Source: Bacteroidota bacterium (lineage in GTDB: Bacteria; Bacteroidota; Bacteroidia; Palsa-965). Taken from it: a stretch of DNA of 64,000 nt. The translations under genes were made by a program, and so were the position numbers. The DNA lies in the NCBI GenBank assembly GCA_020402865.1, contig JADBYT010000007.1, forward strand, positions 62,001 through 126,000, written 5' to 3'. A model generated the notes under the pieces. That model was not told where the DNA came from and ran no database searches. It was given only the letters and a program-made list of their open reading frames with translations. How positions within the stretch are numbered: position 1 is the stretch's first letter; the number at the start of each line of letters is the position of its first letter. This document shows positions 1-7,419 of this stretch, one piece after another.

Positions 1-613
1 GGCCGGCCACATAGCGTTCAATGAACACCGAGCCATCGCCAAACGCGGAGGTGGCTTCGCTCACGGCCAGTTTCATCTGCTCGGCAAAATCTTCAATGCG
101 TTCCACAATACGCATGCCTTTGCCGCCGCCGCCTGCGCTTGCTTTGATGAGCAGGGGAAAACCGGTGGCCAGGGCCACACGTTCGCCTTCTGCGATATCA
201 CTTATGGCGCCTTCTGAACCGGGCACCATCGGAATATTGTATTGCTTGGCGGCCGCTTTTGCCGATAGCTTATCCCCCATTATTTCCATCGCCTCAGGCG
301 TAGGCCCGATGAGCGTAATTCCCGATTTTTTTACGGCACGCGCAAAATCAGCATTCTCTGAAAGGAAGCCGTAACCAGGGTGAATGCCGTCAACACCTAA
401 TTTCAGAGCTACTTCAATAATTTTATCGCCAAGTAAATAGGATTGCGACGAGGGCGGCGGACCAATGCATACAGCTTCGTCGGCATAACGTACAAAAGGA
501 GCATTGCGGTCGGCTTCAGAAAAAACCGCCACAGTGGCTATTCCCATTTCGCGGCAGGAGCGCATTACACGCAAAGCAATTTCGCCACGATTGGCTACAA
601 GAATTTTCTTCAT
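1..613 (-). CDS. accC: Biotin carboxylase subunit of an acyl-CoA carboxylase (N-terminal part, cut by window start)
   Basis: ATP-dependent carboxylation of biotin, the first half-reaction of acetyl- or propionyl-CoA carboxylase. Only the first 204 residues are in the window. The protein opens with MKKILVANRGEIALRVMRSC, the classic biotin carboxylase N-terminus. HPGYGFLSEN lies at about residues 79-88 and the ATP-grasp glycine loop GGGGKGM at 161-167, followed by a conserved SEA..FGDG segment. The ATG at 611-613 is the only sensible start. The family is certain, but whether the enzyme serves acetyl-CoA, propionyl-CoA or another acyl-CoA cannot be decided from this half. Confidence 0.93.
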   Translation of the reverse strand, partial: MKKILVANRGEIALRVMRSCREMGIATVAVFSEADRNAPFVRYADEAVCIGPPPSSQSYLLGDKIIEVALKLGVDGIHPGYGFLSENADFARAVKKSGITLIGPTPEAMEIMGDKLSAKAAAKQYNIPMVPGSEGAISDIAEGERVALATGFPLLIKASAGGGGKGMRIVERIEDFAEQMKLAVSEATSAFGDGSVFIERYVAG

Positions 614-699
614 AGGAGTTTGGCCCGGTTACTTCGGACAACAGGCAAAAATAACGATTATCCCTCCACGATGATTGAAAATTGCTTTAATCAATCCTG

Positions 700-1401
700 T
701 CAGGCGGCAGCTTGGGTTGATTTCTTATCCTTGCCTGTTTGCTCAGAAATAATCCGATCCACAAAACTGTAAAGTTGTGCATCAATGTTATTATCCATCG
801 GATCAAGATCAAAACTTACACCTTCGTTGCGGGCAATTTCTGCAGCCGGACAAAAATCGGCATCGCCGCCAACAAGAATAATCCGGTCAACCTGCTTTTT
901 CCAGGCCAGCATGGCAATGTCGATGCCGATTTGCATATCAATTCCTTTTTGCCGCACGTCCAGCACCACTTCGCTTTCCTGTAAATCGGCCAATACCCTT
1001 TTGCCTTTGAGCAAATCATTGGTACAAAAGGAGCGGATACGCCAGGTTTTATTGTCTTTAAGTTTCCCCAAACGAATTTGCACCTGACTTCTGCGCCTGA
1101 GTATTTCGATAAAGCGGTTGCGGAATTCAGCAGAAGGAATGCGGCCAAAATCTATCACACGCCCGGTTAGCGGGTGATGAAACTTTTTGTTCAGCGGCTC
1201 GCAATCATAATAATACAACCTGTGCAGGCGATACTGCGAGCCCATATAGCTTTCCACCATTTGCTGAAGGTGATTGACTACAGCAACAGGATCAAAAGGC
1301 TGCTGATCTTTGAATAAACGCTGGTAACGCTTGTGAAAAAAGCCACCGTCAACTAAAACGGCAGCACGCAATTTTTGTGCTTCCTGGATATTCTCGTACA
1401 T
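700..1401 (-). CDS. NYN domain (LabA/DUF88-like) protein, putative RNase
   Basis: A 233-residue protein of the PIN-like NYN fold, a family that includes metal-dependent ribonucleases. LVDGGFFHKRY near residue 18 carries the first acidic residue. A central QKGIDMQIGIDIAMLAW segment and ILVGGDADFCPAAE supply further conserved aspartates, the usual NYN pattern. The ATG at 1401 was chosen because the family normally begins shortly before the xxLVDG strand, and upstream in-frame codons run into a hairpin and U-tract. The C-terminus is lysine and alanine rich. Its mRNA probably starts near 1502 and passes through a terminator-like hairpin before the start codon, so expression may be attenuated. The substrate is unknown. 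Confidence 0.85.
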   Translation of the reverse strand: MYENIQEAQKLRAAVLVDGGFFHKRYQRLFKDQQPFDPVAVVNHLQQMVESYMGSQYRLHRLYYYDCEPLNKKFHHPLTGRVIDFGRIPSAEFRNRFIEILRRRSQVQIRLGKLKDNKTWRIRSFCTNDLLKGKRVLADLQESEVVLDVRQKGIDMQIGIDIAMLAWKKQVDRIILVGGDADFCPAAEIARNEGVSFDLDPMDNNIDAQLYSFVDRIISEQTGKDKKSTQAAA

Positions 1402-1433
1402 GAAATAAAAATAAAAAAGTAAAAATGCTTGTA

Positions 1434-1502
1434 TAAAAAAAGCTTTGGGTGCTGGCAACCCCGCTATACCTCCTAGGGATTGCTTAGCCCAAAGCGCTAA
1501 CG
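1434..1502 (-). ncRNA. Structured leader or small RNA: two-tier hairpin plus U7, with a Shine-Dalgarno loop
   Basis: On the minus strand an 8-bp outer stem (1488-1495 with 1442-1449) and, after an internal loop, an 8-bp inner stem (1476-1483 with 1455-1462) enclose a 13-nt loop UAGGAGGUAUAGC. Seven U residues follow directly (1441-1435). One inner pair is U-G in the minus-strand RNA but would be an A-C mismatch in a plus-strand RNA, which favours minus-strand transcription. A good promoter (1507-1536) places the start of transcription about 4 nt before the hairpin. It is either an intrinsic terminator or attenuator of the NYN gene, or a roughly 68-nt small RNA. The family is not recognised. 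Confidence 0.6.
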
Positions 1503-1506
1503 AGGA

Positions 1507-1536
1507 CAAAATTAAAGCAAGAAGTTATAAATGCAA
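1507..1536 (-). promoter_or_regulatory. Bacteroidota-type promoter for the NYN leader RNA
   Basis: Reading the minus strand: TTG at 1536-1534, a 19-nt spacer, then TAATTTTG at 1514-1507, matching the TTG-N17-23-TAnnTTTG consensus. It lies at the 3-prime end of the threonylcarbamoyl-AMP synthase gene and points at the hairpin RNA and the NYN gene. Confidence 0.65.
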
Positions 1537-1546
1537 TGGTTTGGGT

Positions 1547-2509
1547 TTAAAAGTTTTCAACAGATGCTCGTTTCAGTCTGTCGTTTATTGCTTTTCCCAA
1601 ACCAGATTCCGGCATTCTTTCGGCATAAATACATTCAGCATCTGTTGTATCAAGCCTGCGCATGGCTGCAAACAAGTTACGGGCGGCTTCGGTCAGATTA
1701 CCTGTGGCCGAAAGCGTTTCTACCTGCACCATGTTTGTCCACGCAGGTGGCTGCCGCAAACAAAGTACAGCTACTTTTTGCTGTGGCGGCTGTGTTCCGG
1801 GTATTCCCAAATGCAGCGGAATACGCGGCGCATAATGCGATTTAAGCTGGCCGGGCGATTGCGGGTTGGACGATTCGTTTATTTCGAGTTCCACCTCGCC
1901 CGCAACTTCACTCAGCTGCTCAACCGTAATGCCGCCCAAACGCAGCACCACCACTTTATCGTTGCGCACAGTTACTACGGTTGACTCCACGCCAACCTGG
2001 CAGGGGCCGCCATCAAGAATGTATGGCACTTTACCGCTTAGCTGATCGGCCACATGCTGTGCGGTAACCGGGCTTATGTAGCCAAACGGATTGGCGCTTG
2101 GGGCGGCCAGCGGAAATGGCAGCGCCATAAGTAATTGCCGCGTGAGCATATGTGCAGGCACGCGAAGCGCAACGGTATCGCCGCCGGCGGTGATGATATC
2201 AGGAATGTTTTGACGGCGGGGCAATACAAACGTAAGCGGCCCGGGCGAGAAGACTCCGGCCAGTTTTTTTACAAGCAGCGGCACCTCAAGGGCATATTTC
2301 TCAAACTCCGCCGCACTGTGCACGTGCACAATGAGCGGATTAAAACTTGGCCGGTTTTTTATTTGAAAAATCTTAACGGCAGCATCAGCATCAAGTGCAT
2401 TGGCGGCGAGGCCGTAAACTGTTTCGGTGGGAATGCCCACAGTTTCGCCAAGCTTAAGCCAGTGTGCGGCCTGCTCAATATCGGTTCCGATATGTGTCTG
2501 AAATTGCAC
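1547..2509 (-). CDS. tsaC: L-threonylcarbamoyladenylate synthase (Sua5/YrdC/YciO family)
   Basis: Makes threonylcarbamoyl-AMP from threonine, bicarbonate and ATP for the t6A37 modification of ANN-decoding tRNAs. The YrdC domain shows IPTETVYGLAANALD, RPSFNPLIVHV and PSANPFGYISPVTAQ. The C-terminal third is a Sua5 domain with the usual linker SPGQLKSHYAPRIPL, so this is the long Sua5-type form (320 residues). A GTG at 2509 was chosen as start. It gives a family-like N-terminus (MQFQTHIGTDIEQAAHWLK) and lies 4 nt downstream of a TACCTTTG box. In-frame ATGs at 2524 and 2548 would lie upstream of or inside that promoter and remain alternatives. Confidence 0.9.
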   Translation of the reverse strand: MQFQTHIGTDIEQAAHWLKLGETVGIPTETVYGLAANALDADAAVKIFQIKNRPSFNPLIVHVHSAAEFEKYALEVPLLVKKLAGVFSPGPLTFVLPRRQNIPDIITAGGDTVALRVPAHMLTRQLLMALPFPLAAPSANPFGYISPVTAQHVADQLSGKVPYILDGGPCQVGVESTVVTVRNDKVVVLRLGGITVEQLSEVAGEVELEINESSNPQSPGQLKSHYAPRIPLHLGIPGTQPPQQKVAVLCLRQPPAWTNMVQVETLSATGNLTEAARNLFAAMRRLDTTDAECIYAERMPESGLGKAINDRLKRASVENF

Positions 2510-2513
2510 CGCG

Positions 2514-2521
2514 CAAAGGTA
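2514..2521 (-). promoter_or_regulatory. -7 box TACCTTTG of the tsaC gene
   Basis: Exact match to TAnnTTTG on the minus strand, 4 nt before the GTG start at 2509, so the mRNA would be leaderless. No clear TTG at the right distance was found. Confidence 0.45.
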
Positions 2522-2571
2522 CATACACAAAGCCGCATTTGTACACACCGCCGCCCAAGCCGCTATTGATT

Positions 2572-2579
2572 TATCTTTG
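2572..2579 (+). promoter_or_regulatory. -7 box TATCTTTG of the glycosyltransferase gene
   Basis: Exact match to TAnnTTTG, 4 nt before the ATG at 2584, again implying a leaderless transcript. It is divergent from the tsaC promoter. No good TTG partner was seen. Confidence 0.45.
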
Positions 2580-2583
2580 GCAC

Positions 2584-3597
2584 ATGCCCGCCGTGTCTGT
2601 AATCATGCCTGTGTACAATGCCGAAACAACCATTGAACAAGCGTTGCGAAGCATCTGTACACAAACATTTGCCGATTTGGAAATACTGGTGTGGAATGAT
2701 GGCAGCACCGACCGCACACAGTACTTCCTGGAAGCCGCAGCCAGCCGCGATAAACGTATTAAGCTGCTTGGCACGGCCGAAAACAACGGCATCGTACACG
2801 CGCTGCGCGGGCTTACGGATGCTGCCACAGCGCCCCTGCTTGCCCGCATGGATGCCGACGATGTAATGCACCCCGAACGCATTGCACAGCAGGTGCGCGA
2901 AATGAAACTGCGCCCCGGCTGCGGCCTGGTAAGCAGCCTTGTTACACACGGCGGCCATGCCCAACTGCAGCAGGGCTATGCCGAATACATCAACTGGATA
3001 AACAGCCTGAAAACGCCGGAAGCAATAAGGCTGAACCGCTTTGTGGAATCGCCGCTGGCACATCCTTCGGTGCTGTTTCGCGCAGCGCTGATTGTGCAGC
3101 ATGGCGGCTACCGCGACGGCCATTTTCCGGAAGATTACGAACTCTGGCTGCGCTGGCTCGATGCCGGGGTGGAAATGCGCAAACTGCCGCAAGCACTTCT
3201 GCAATGGAACGATTTACCGGGCCGGCTCTCACGCACACACAGCCGCTATGGCGTAAATGCGTTTCATGAGATCAAAGCCGAATACCTTGCCCGCGAACTG
3301 CGCCGCATTGTAAACGGCCGCGAAATATGGCTTTGCGGGGCCGGACGCATTACCCGCAAACGCAGCAATTACCTGCTTGAACAAAACATATCCATTGCCG
3401 GCTACATTGATGTAAACCCTGCCCTGCAAGGCAAAACAGCCGGCGGCTTTCCGGTTATCGCACCCGGACAAATTGCCTCTCCCCGCTCATGCTTTGTAGT
3501 AAGCTACATCACCAATCGCGGGGCGCGCAGGGAAATTGCACAAATGCTCGAAAGCAAAGGATTTGTAAACGGACAGGATTACATGCTTGCCGGATAA
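2584..3597 (+). CDS. Glycosyltransferase family 2 with an extra C-terminal nucleotide-binding-like domain
   Basis: A GT-A fold inverting glycosyltransferase that probably acts on cell-surface glycans. The GT2 domain fills residues 1 to about 230: VSVIMPVYNAE at the N-terminus, NDGSTD at 38-43, the metal/nucleotide-sugar site DADD at 90-93 and a later FPEDYELWLRW segment. Residues from about 240 to 337 form a second domain starting EIWLCGAGRITRK, which looks like a Rossmann-type dinucleotide or nucleotide-sugar binding loop (GxGxxxRK) and ends in a sensor-like segment (SKGFVNGQDY). The ATG at 2584 is the only start that gives a normal GT2 N-terminus. There is no membrane segment. The sugar donor and acceptor cannot be told. 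Confidence 0.88.
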   Translation: MPAVSVIMPVYNAETTIEQALRSICTQTFADLEILVWNDGSTDRTQYFLEAAASRDKRIKLLGTAENNGIVHALRGLTDAATAPLLARMDADDVMHPERIAQQVREMKLRPGCGLVSSLVTHGGHAQLQQGYAEYINWINSLKTPEAIRLNRFVESPLAHPSVLFRAALIVQHGGYRDGHFPEDYELWLRWLDAGVEMRKLPQALLQWNDLPGRLSRTHSRYGVNAFHEIKAEYLARELRRIVNGREIWLCGAGRITRKRSNYLLEQNISIAGYIDVNPALQGKTAGGFPVIAPGQIASPRSCFVVSYITNRGARREIAQMLESKGFVNGQDYMLAG

Positions 3598-3627
3598 ATC
3601 ATAACTTCATGCACAAACCTTATTTAC

Positions 3628-3918
3628 ATGAACTGGATTGACCTTTCGATCGGCGCATTACTTATGAATGCCATGCCGCATTATGTGCTGGGCGTTTGGA
3701 AAGCCAAAATGCTAAGCGGTTTCGGCATGGGTAATATGCGGAATGTAATCTGGGGACTTGTGAATGCGGCGGCGGCGCTCGGACTTTTTCTTTACGAGTA
3801 TGGTTTCGACGGTTTCGTGAAATACCAGATTTTTACAGGCGCATTTGCCATACTGGCTGTTTTTCTGGTATCCTCGTGGTTCTGGCAATGGTGGTTTTAC
3901 TCACGCAATAAACAGTAG
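3628..3918 (+). CDS. Small integral membrane protein, function unknown
   Basis: A 96-residue hydrophobic protein with about three membrane segments (roughly residues 5-20, 38-56 and 68-90) and a short basic end (YSRNKQ). It starts 30 nt after the glycosyltransferase stop on the same strand and is followed after 3 nt by another tiny membrane-protein gene. No family is recognised. Coding is supported by the clean frame, the hydrophobic pattern and the tight spacing. Confidence 0.7.
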   Translation: MNWIDLSIGALLMNAMPHYVLGVWKAKMLSGFGMGNMRNVIWGLVNAAAALGLFLYEYGFDGFVKYQIFTGAFAILAVFLVSSWFWQWWFYSRNKQ

Positions 3919-3921
3919 TAC

Positions 3922-4053
3922 ATGAATATTTTCATCTGGGTTCTTATGCTTATCTGGCTGACTATATGGCTCGTAAAAAAGAAGCCTTACTCGCGCACAA
4001 AAACTTATCATTTCCCGCTTTCGCAATTTACAATTACGGTGAAGCGCTGGTAG
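3922..4053 (+). CDS. 43-residue single-span membrane protein
   Basis: A short gene starting 3 nt after the previous stop. MNIFIWVLMLIWLTIWLVKK forms one membrane helix, followed by a basic tail KPYSRTKTYHFPLSQ and ending TVKRW. Its TAG stop (4051-4053) directly abuts the TAA stop of the convergent gene at 4054-4056, with no base between. Coding is inferred from the hydrophobic start, the positive-inside tail and the operon spacing. Function unknown. Confidence 0.5.
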   Translation: MNIFIWVLMLIWLTIWLVKKKPYSRTKTYHFPLSQFTITVKRW

Positions 4054-4704
4054 TTAGTTCTTCAAACGACCGAGTAAACGCTCATTTTCAATTACTCCGT
4101 TCTCACTTTCTGTATTTGCTGCAATAATCATCGAAGCAGCCACATCTTCGGCTTCTACGGCTTTCCAGTGTTTGGGAATGGCGAATGAAAATGTCTTCAT
4201 GATCACTTTGCCAAACGATTCGCCAAATCGTTTTTCGGTGCGGGGGCCAAGCAGCATTGAGGGACGCACGATTACACATTTTTGAAAACCTGCGGATGTA
4301 ACGGCCAGTTCCATTTCGCCTTTGGTGTGCAGATAAAAGTTGCGCGATTCAGGATTGGCGCCGATAGACGAAACCACAAGGAAAGCGTTTACCTTGTTTT
4401 CGCTTGCGCTAAGTGCAGCCCAGCGCACCAGTTCATAATCAATACGACGGAATGCGGGTTGCGAACCGGCGGTTTTTATAGTCGTTCCCAAACAGCAGAA
4501 TACTTCGTCGCCTTTTATTTCCTGCCGCAATGCATCGAGGTCTTTGAAATTGGTCACCACTTCGTCGAGTTTGGCGTTGCGGATACCGGTGGGTTTGCGC
4601 ACCAGTATTTTCACTTCTGCATAACGCGTATCGGCAAGAAGCTGCTGAAGCAGAAAACTGCCTATTAATCCGGTAGAACCAAGTACTACTGCTGTTTTGC
4701 TCAT
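4054..4704 (-). CDS. NAD(P)-binding Rossmann protein (atypical SDR, HTATIP2/NmrA-like)
   Basis: A 216-residue short-chain dehydrogenase-like protein. VVLGSTGLIGSFLLQQLL near the N-terminus is the TGxxGxxG dinucleotide loop. CCLGTTI and LVVSSIGANPESRNFYLHTKGEMELAV provide the serine and the YxxxK-like HTKGE segment seen in the HTATIP2/TIP30-like branch, where the catalytic tyrosine pattern is relaxed. It is probably cytosolic. Substrate unknown. A terminator hairpin separates it from the upstream parC gene. Confidence 0.82.
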   Translation of the reverse strand: MSKTAVVLGSTGLIGSFLLQQLLADTRYAEVKILVRKPTGIRNAKLDEVVTNFKDLDALRQEIKGDEVFCCLGTTIKTAGSQPAFRRIDYELVRWAALSASENKVNAFLVVSSIGANPESRNFYLHTKGEMELAVTSAGFQKCVIVRPSMLLGPRTEKRFGESFGKVIMKTFSFAIPKHWKAVEAEDVAASMIIAANTESENGVIENERLLGRLKN

Positions 4705-4718
4705 GGCTTATGCAGAAA

Positions 4719-4748
4719 AAAGCGGCATCATTTTACGATGCCGCTTTT
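4719..4748 (-). terminator. Intrinsic terminator downstream of parC
   Basis: An 11-bp stem (4719-4729 with 4737-4747) with a 7-nt loop. On the minus strand it is followed by a T-rich end, and the AT-rich arms would also serve the plus strand. It lies 3 nt beyond the parC stop. Confidence 0.75.
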
Positions 4749-4751
4749 GGT

Positions 4752-7397
4752 TTAAAACAGTGAGCCTTGCGGTTTGCTGCCGCTGCCCGATTCTTTTTTG
4801 CTTGTTTTCCTCAACTCCTCCACCGGCGAAAGTCCGCTCGCTTCTTCCATCAGCTCATCATCACTCAGTTCCGAAAACGGATCGGTAAGTGTGAGTCCGT
4901 TTTTCTCCTTGAGTTTGTTTGGCGTGAGTTTATTGCCTTTGGCCTTGAGGTTACGCACTTCAATAATTGTATCCATGTCGTAAGCCTCATCGGGCAGTTC
5001 AGTGCCTTTTACTTTGGCAAAACTCAGTGTGAGTGTGGTTGATGGTTTGGTGGTAACAATGACCAGTTTTGAGTCGGGATTTTCAGTGATAAACAGCGTT
5101 TTCTTGTCTGTAGGTTCGAAGATGAAACGCTTCACAAAATACTGTTTGCTTTCGCCATCGAAATACACGGCCGATGTGGTGGCTTTAGGATCAAATTTTT
5201 CGAGCAGGATGGTGTCTTCCTCGAAATAGGTGCTCAGGTCGAAACCGGTGAGGCGGTAGTGGCCGCTTTCGGTTACTTCAAGAATACGGTCTTCGGGGCC
5301 AAACTGGCCGAGGAAACGGCCGCGCTCTTCGTAGCTCAGTCGGCGTGTCTGCTTATCGTACCATACATTTTGCTTGCGCACTGCAGCCTGCATCTTATGC
5401 TTGAGTACAATTTTACGCACCGGATATCGGGTAAGAATATTGCCCTGCGCATCACGGCCCTTCACGGCCACCTGGCTCAGGTCCATATCAAACTCCAGCT
5501 TGCGGGCGCCTGAGTTGGGTGTGAGATGCACACCAATAACTTCCGGCTCGCCGTTGGGGCTTACGCTGAAATAATGCACTTTCGACTCTTTCGCGCCGCG
5601 TGTAAGATTGTATTCTTTGTCGCGTGTAATGGCGGTTACGCTGAAACGTTTCACCATTACATTGCCCCGCAAACCATCGCGGTAAGCCATGTTGTAAACG
5701 GTGCGGTCGTCGCCTTTTTTGAAAATGGCCACATGAATTATGCCTTTGCCCACGTAAGTTTTCTCGGCAAGTTTTGTCACCACCATCACCCCGTCGCTGC
5801 GAAACACAATCACTTCGTCGAGATCCGAGCAATCGCACACAAACTCATCCTTCTTCAACCCCGAACCAATGAAACCTTCTTCGCGGTTTACATAAAGTTT
5901 AGCGTTTACCGCAACTACCTGACGTGCCTCAATTACATCGAACTGGCGGATTTCGGTTTTGCGTTCGCGGCCTGCACCGTATTTCTTCTTCAGTTCTTTA
6001 AAATACTCGATTGCAAAATCGGTAAGATGTGCCAGATTGTGTTTCACACCTTCAATTTTCTGCTCCAGATCGCGCATTTTCTCATCGGCCTTGATGGTAT
6101 CGAAACGGGTAATGCGGATCATCGGAATCTGTGTGAGACGGCCAAGGTCTTCGTCCACAATTTCGCGGAGCAGTTTTTTGCGGTGTGGTTTGAAACGTTC
6201 GTATAAATAGGCATACAGCGATTCGCGGTCGGCATATTTCTTGAAGTCGATATACATTTCTTCCTTGATGAAGATTTTCTCAAGCGAAGAAAAATGCCAT
6301 TGTTCCTGCAACTCATTCAGCTCAATTTCCAGTTCGCGGCGCAGCAGATCGAGTGTGCGCTGGGTGGAAATTCTGAGCATTTCGTTTACGCCCACAAAGC
6401 GCGGCTTCTCGTCTTCAATTACACAGGCGTTTGGCGAAATGGATACTTCGCACTGCGTAAATGCATAGAGCGCATCAATTGTTTTATCGGGCGAAACGCC
6501 GGGCTGCAGATGAACAAGAATTTCGACAAACTCAGCGGTGTTGTCTTCAATTTTGCGGACTTTGATTTTGCCTTTTTCATTGGCCGCAATAATGGAGTCG
6601 ATGAGCGAGCCGGTGGTGGTTCCAAAGGGAATTTCGGTGATAACCAGCGTCTTGCTGTCTTTCACTTTCAGGCGGGCACGTACACGTATTTTGCCGCCAC
6701 GCAGGCCGTCGTTGTAGTTTGTAAAATCGGCCATGCCTGCCGTGGGGAAATCGGGCAGAATGTCGGTTTTTTTGCCACGCAGCACGGCTATGGAGGCATC
6801 AATAAGTTCGTTGAAGTTGTGCGGCAGAATTTTGCAGGCCAGGCCTACAGCAATACCTTCCACGCCCTGCGCCAGCAGCAGCGGGAATTTCATAGGCAGC
6901 GTTACCGGCTCGCGGTTACGTCCGTCGTAACTAAGCTGCCAGGGCGTGGTTTTGGGATTGAACACCACATCGAGTGCAAACTTTGAAAGACGCGCTTCAA
7001 TGTAACGCGGCGCCGCAGCACCATCGCCGGTGTAAATATTTCCCCAATTGCCCTGCATGTCGATAAGCAGGTCTTTCTGACCCATCTGCACCAGCGCATC
7101 GCCAATCGAGGCATCGCCGTGCGGGTGGTATTTCATGGTATTGCCAATAATGTTGGCCACCTTGTTGTAACGTCCGTCTTCAAGCTCCCACATGGAATGC
7201 AGCAGTCGGCGCTGCACGGGTTTCAGGCCGTCTTCCACATAGGGCACGGCACGCTCAAGAATTACGTAAGAAGCATAGTCGAGAAACCAGTCTTCGTACA
7301 TGCCGTTGATGTGGCGTACCTGATGCTCGCCGTGTCCGCTGTTCTGGGCGGAATCGGGAGATTGAAAAAGTTCGTTTTCGTTGTTCTGATCGCTCAT
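4752..7397 (-). CDS. parC: DNA topoisomerase IV subunit A
   Basis: The DNA-cleaving subunit of type IIA topoisomerase that decatenates sister chromosomes. 881 residues. The breakage-reunion domain is complete, with the active-site tyrosine at about residue 132 in APRYIEARL and the region HPHGDASIGDALVQM at 91-105. Coiled-coil segments lie around 430-480 and a beta-pinwheel-like C-terminal domain follows (repeats such as VHYFSVSP, NGEPEVIGV, YFDGESKQYF). The lysine- and serine-rich tail ends SKPQGSLF. Pairing with parE just upstream marks it as topoisomerase IV rather than gyrase. The position equivalent to quinolone-determining Ser83 of GyrA is alanine (residue 96). Confidence 0.93.
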   Translation of the reverse strand: MSDQNNENELFQSPDSAQNSGHGEHQVRHINGMYEDWFLDYASYVILERAVPYVEDGLKPVQRRLLHSMWELEDGRYNKVANIIGNTMKYHPHGDASIGDALVQMGQKDLLIDMQGNWGNIYTGDGAAAPRYIEARLSKFALDVVFNPKTTPWQLSYDGRNREPVTLPMKFPLLLAQGVEGIAVGLACKILPHNFNELIDASIAVLRGKKTDILPDFPTAGMADFTNYNDGLRGGKIRVRARLKVKDSKTLVITEIPFGTTTGSLIDSIIAANEKGKIKVRKIEDNTAEFVEILVHLQPGVSPDKTIDALYAFTQCEVSISPNACVIEDEKPRFVGVNEMLRISTQRTLDLLRRELEIELNELQEQWHFSSLEKIFIKEEMYIDFKKYADRESLYAYLYERFKPHRKKLLREIVDEDLGRLTQIPMIRITRFDTIKADEKMRDLEQKIEGVKHNLAHLTDFAIEYFKELKKKYGAGRERKTEIRQFDVIEARQVVAVNAKLYVNREEGFIGSGLKKDEFVCDCSDLDEVIVFRSDGVMVVTKLAEKTYVGKGIIHVAIFKKGDDRTVYNMAYRDGLRGNVMVKRFSVTAITRDKEYNLTRGAKESKVHYFSVSPNGEPEVIGVHLTPNSGARKLEFDMDLSQVAVKGRDAQGNILTRYPVRKIVLKHKMQAAVRKQNVWYDKQTRRLSYEERGRFLGQFGPEDRILEVTESGHYRLTGFDLSTYFEEDTILLEKFDPKATTSAVYFDGESKQYFVKRFIFEPTDKKTLFITENPDSKLVIVTTKPSTTLTLSFAKVKGTELPDEAYDMDTIIEVRNLKAKGNKLTPNKLKEKNGLTLTDPFSELSDDELMEEASGLSPVEELRKTSKKESGSGSKPQGSLF

Positions 7398-7419
7398 GAT
7401 CGTATGCGTATGCGAAGAA

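Noticed and set aside
2135-2569. Plus-strand frame of 144 residues opposite tsaC
   Set aside because: Shadow of a clearly conserved gene and it overlaps two predicted promoters.
5526-6986. Long plus-strand frames opposite parC (226 and 230 residues)
   Set aside because: Both are antisense to parC, with cysteine- and histidine-rich random-looking sequence and no start context.
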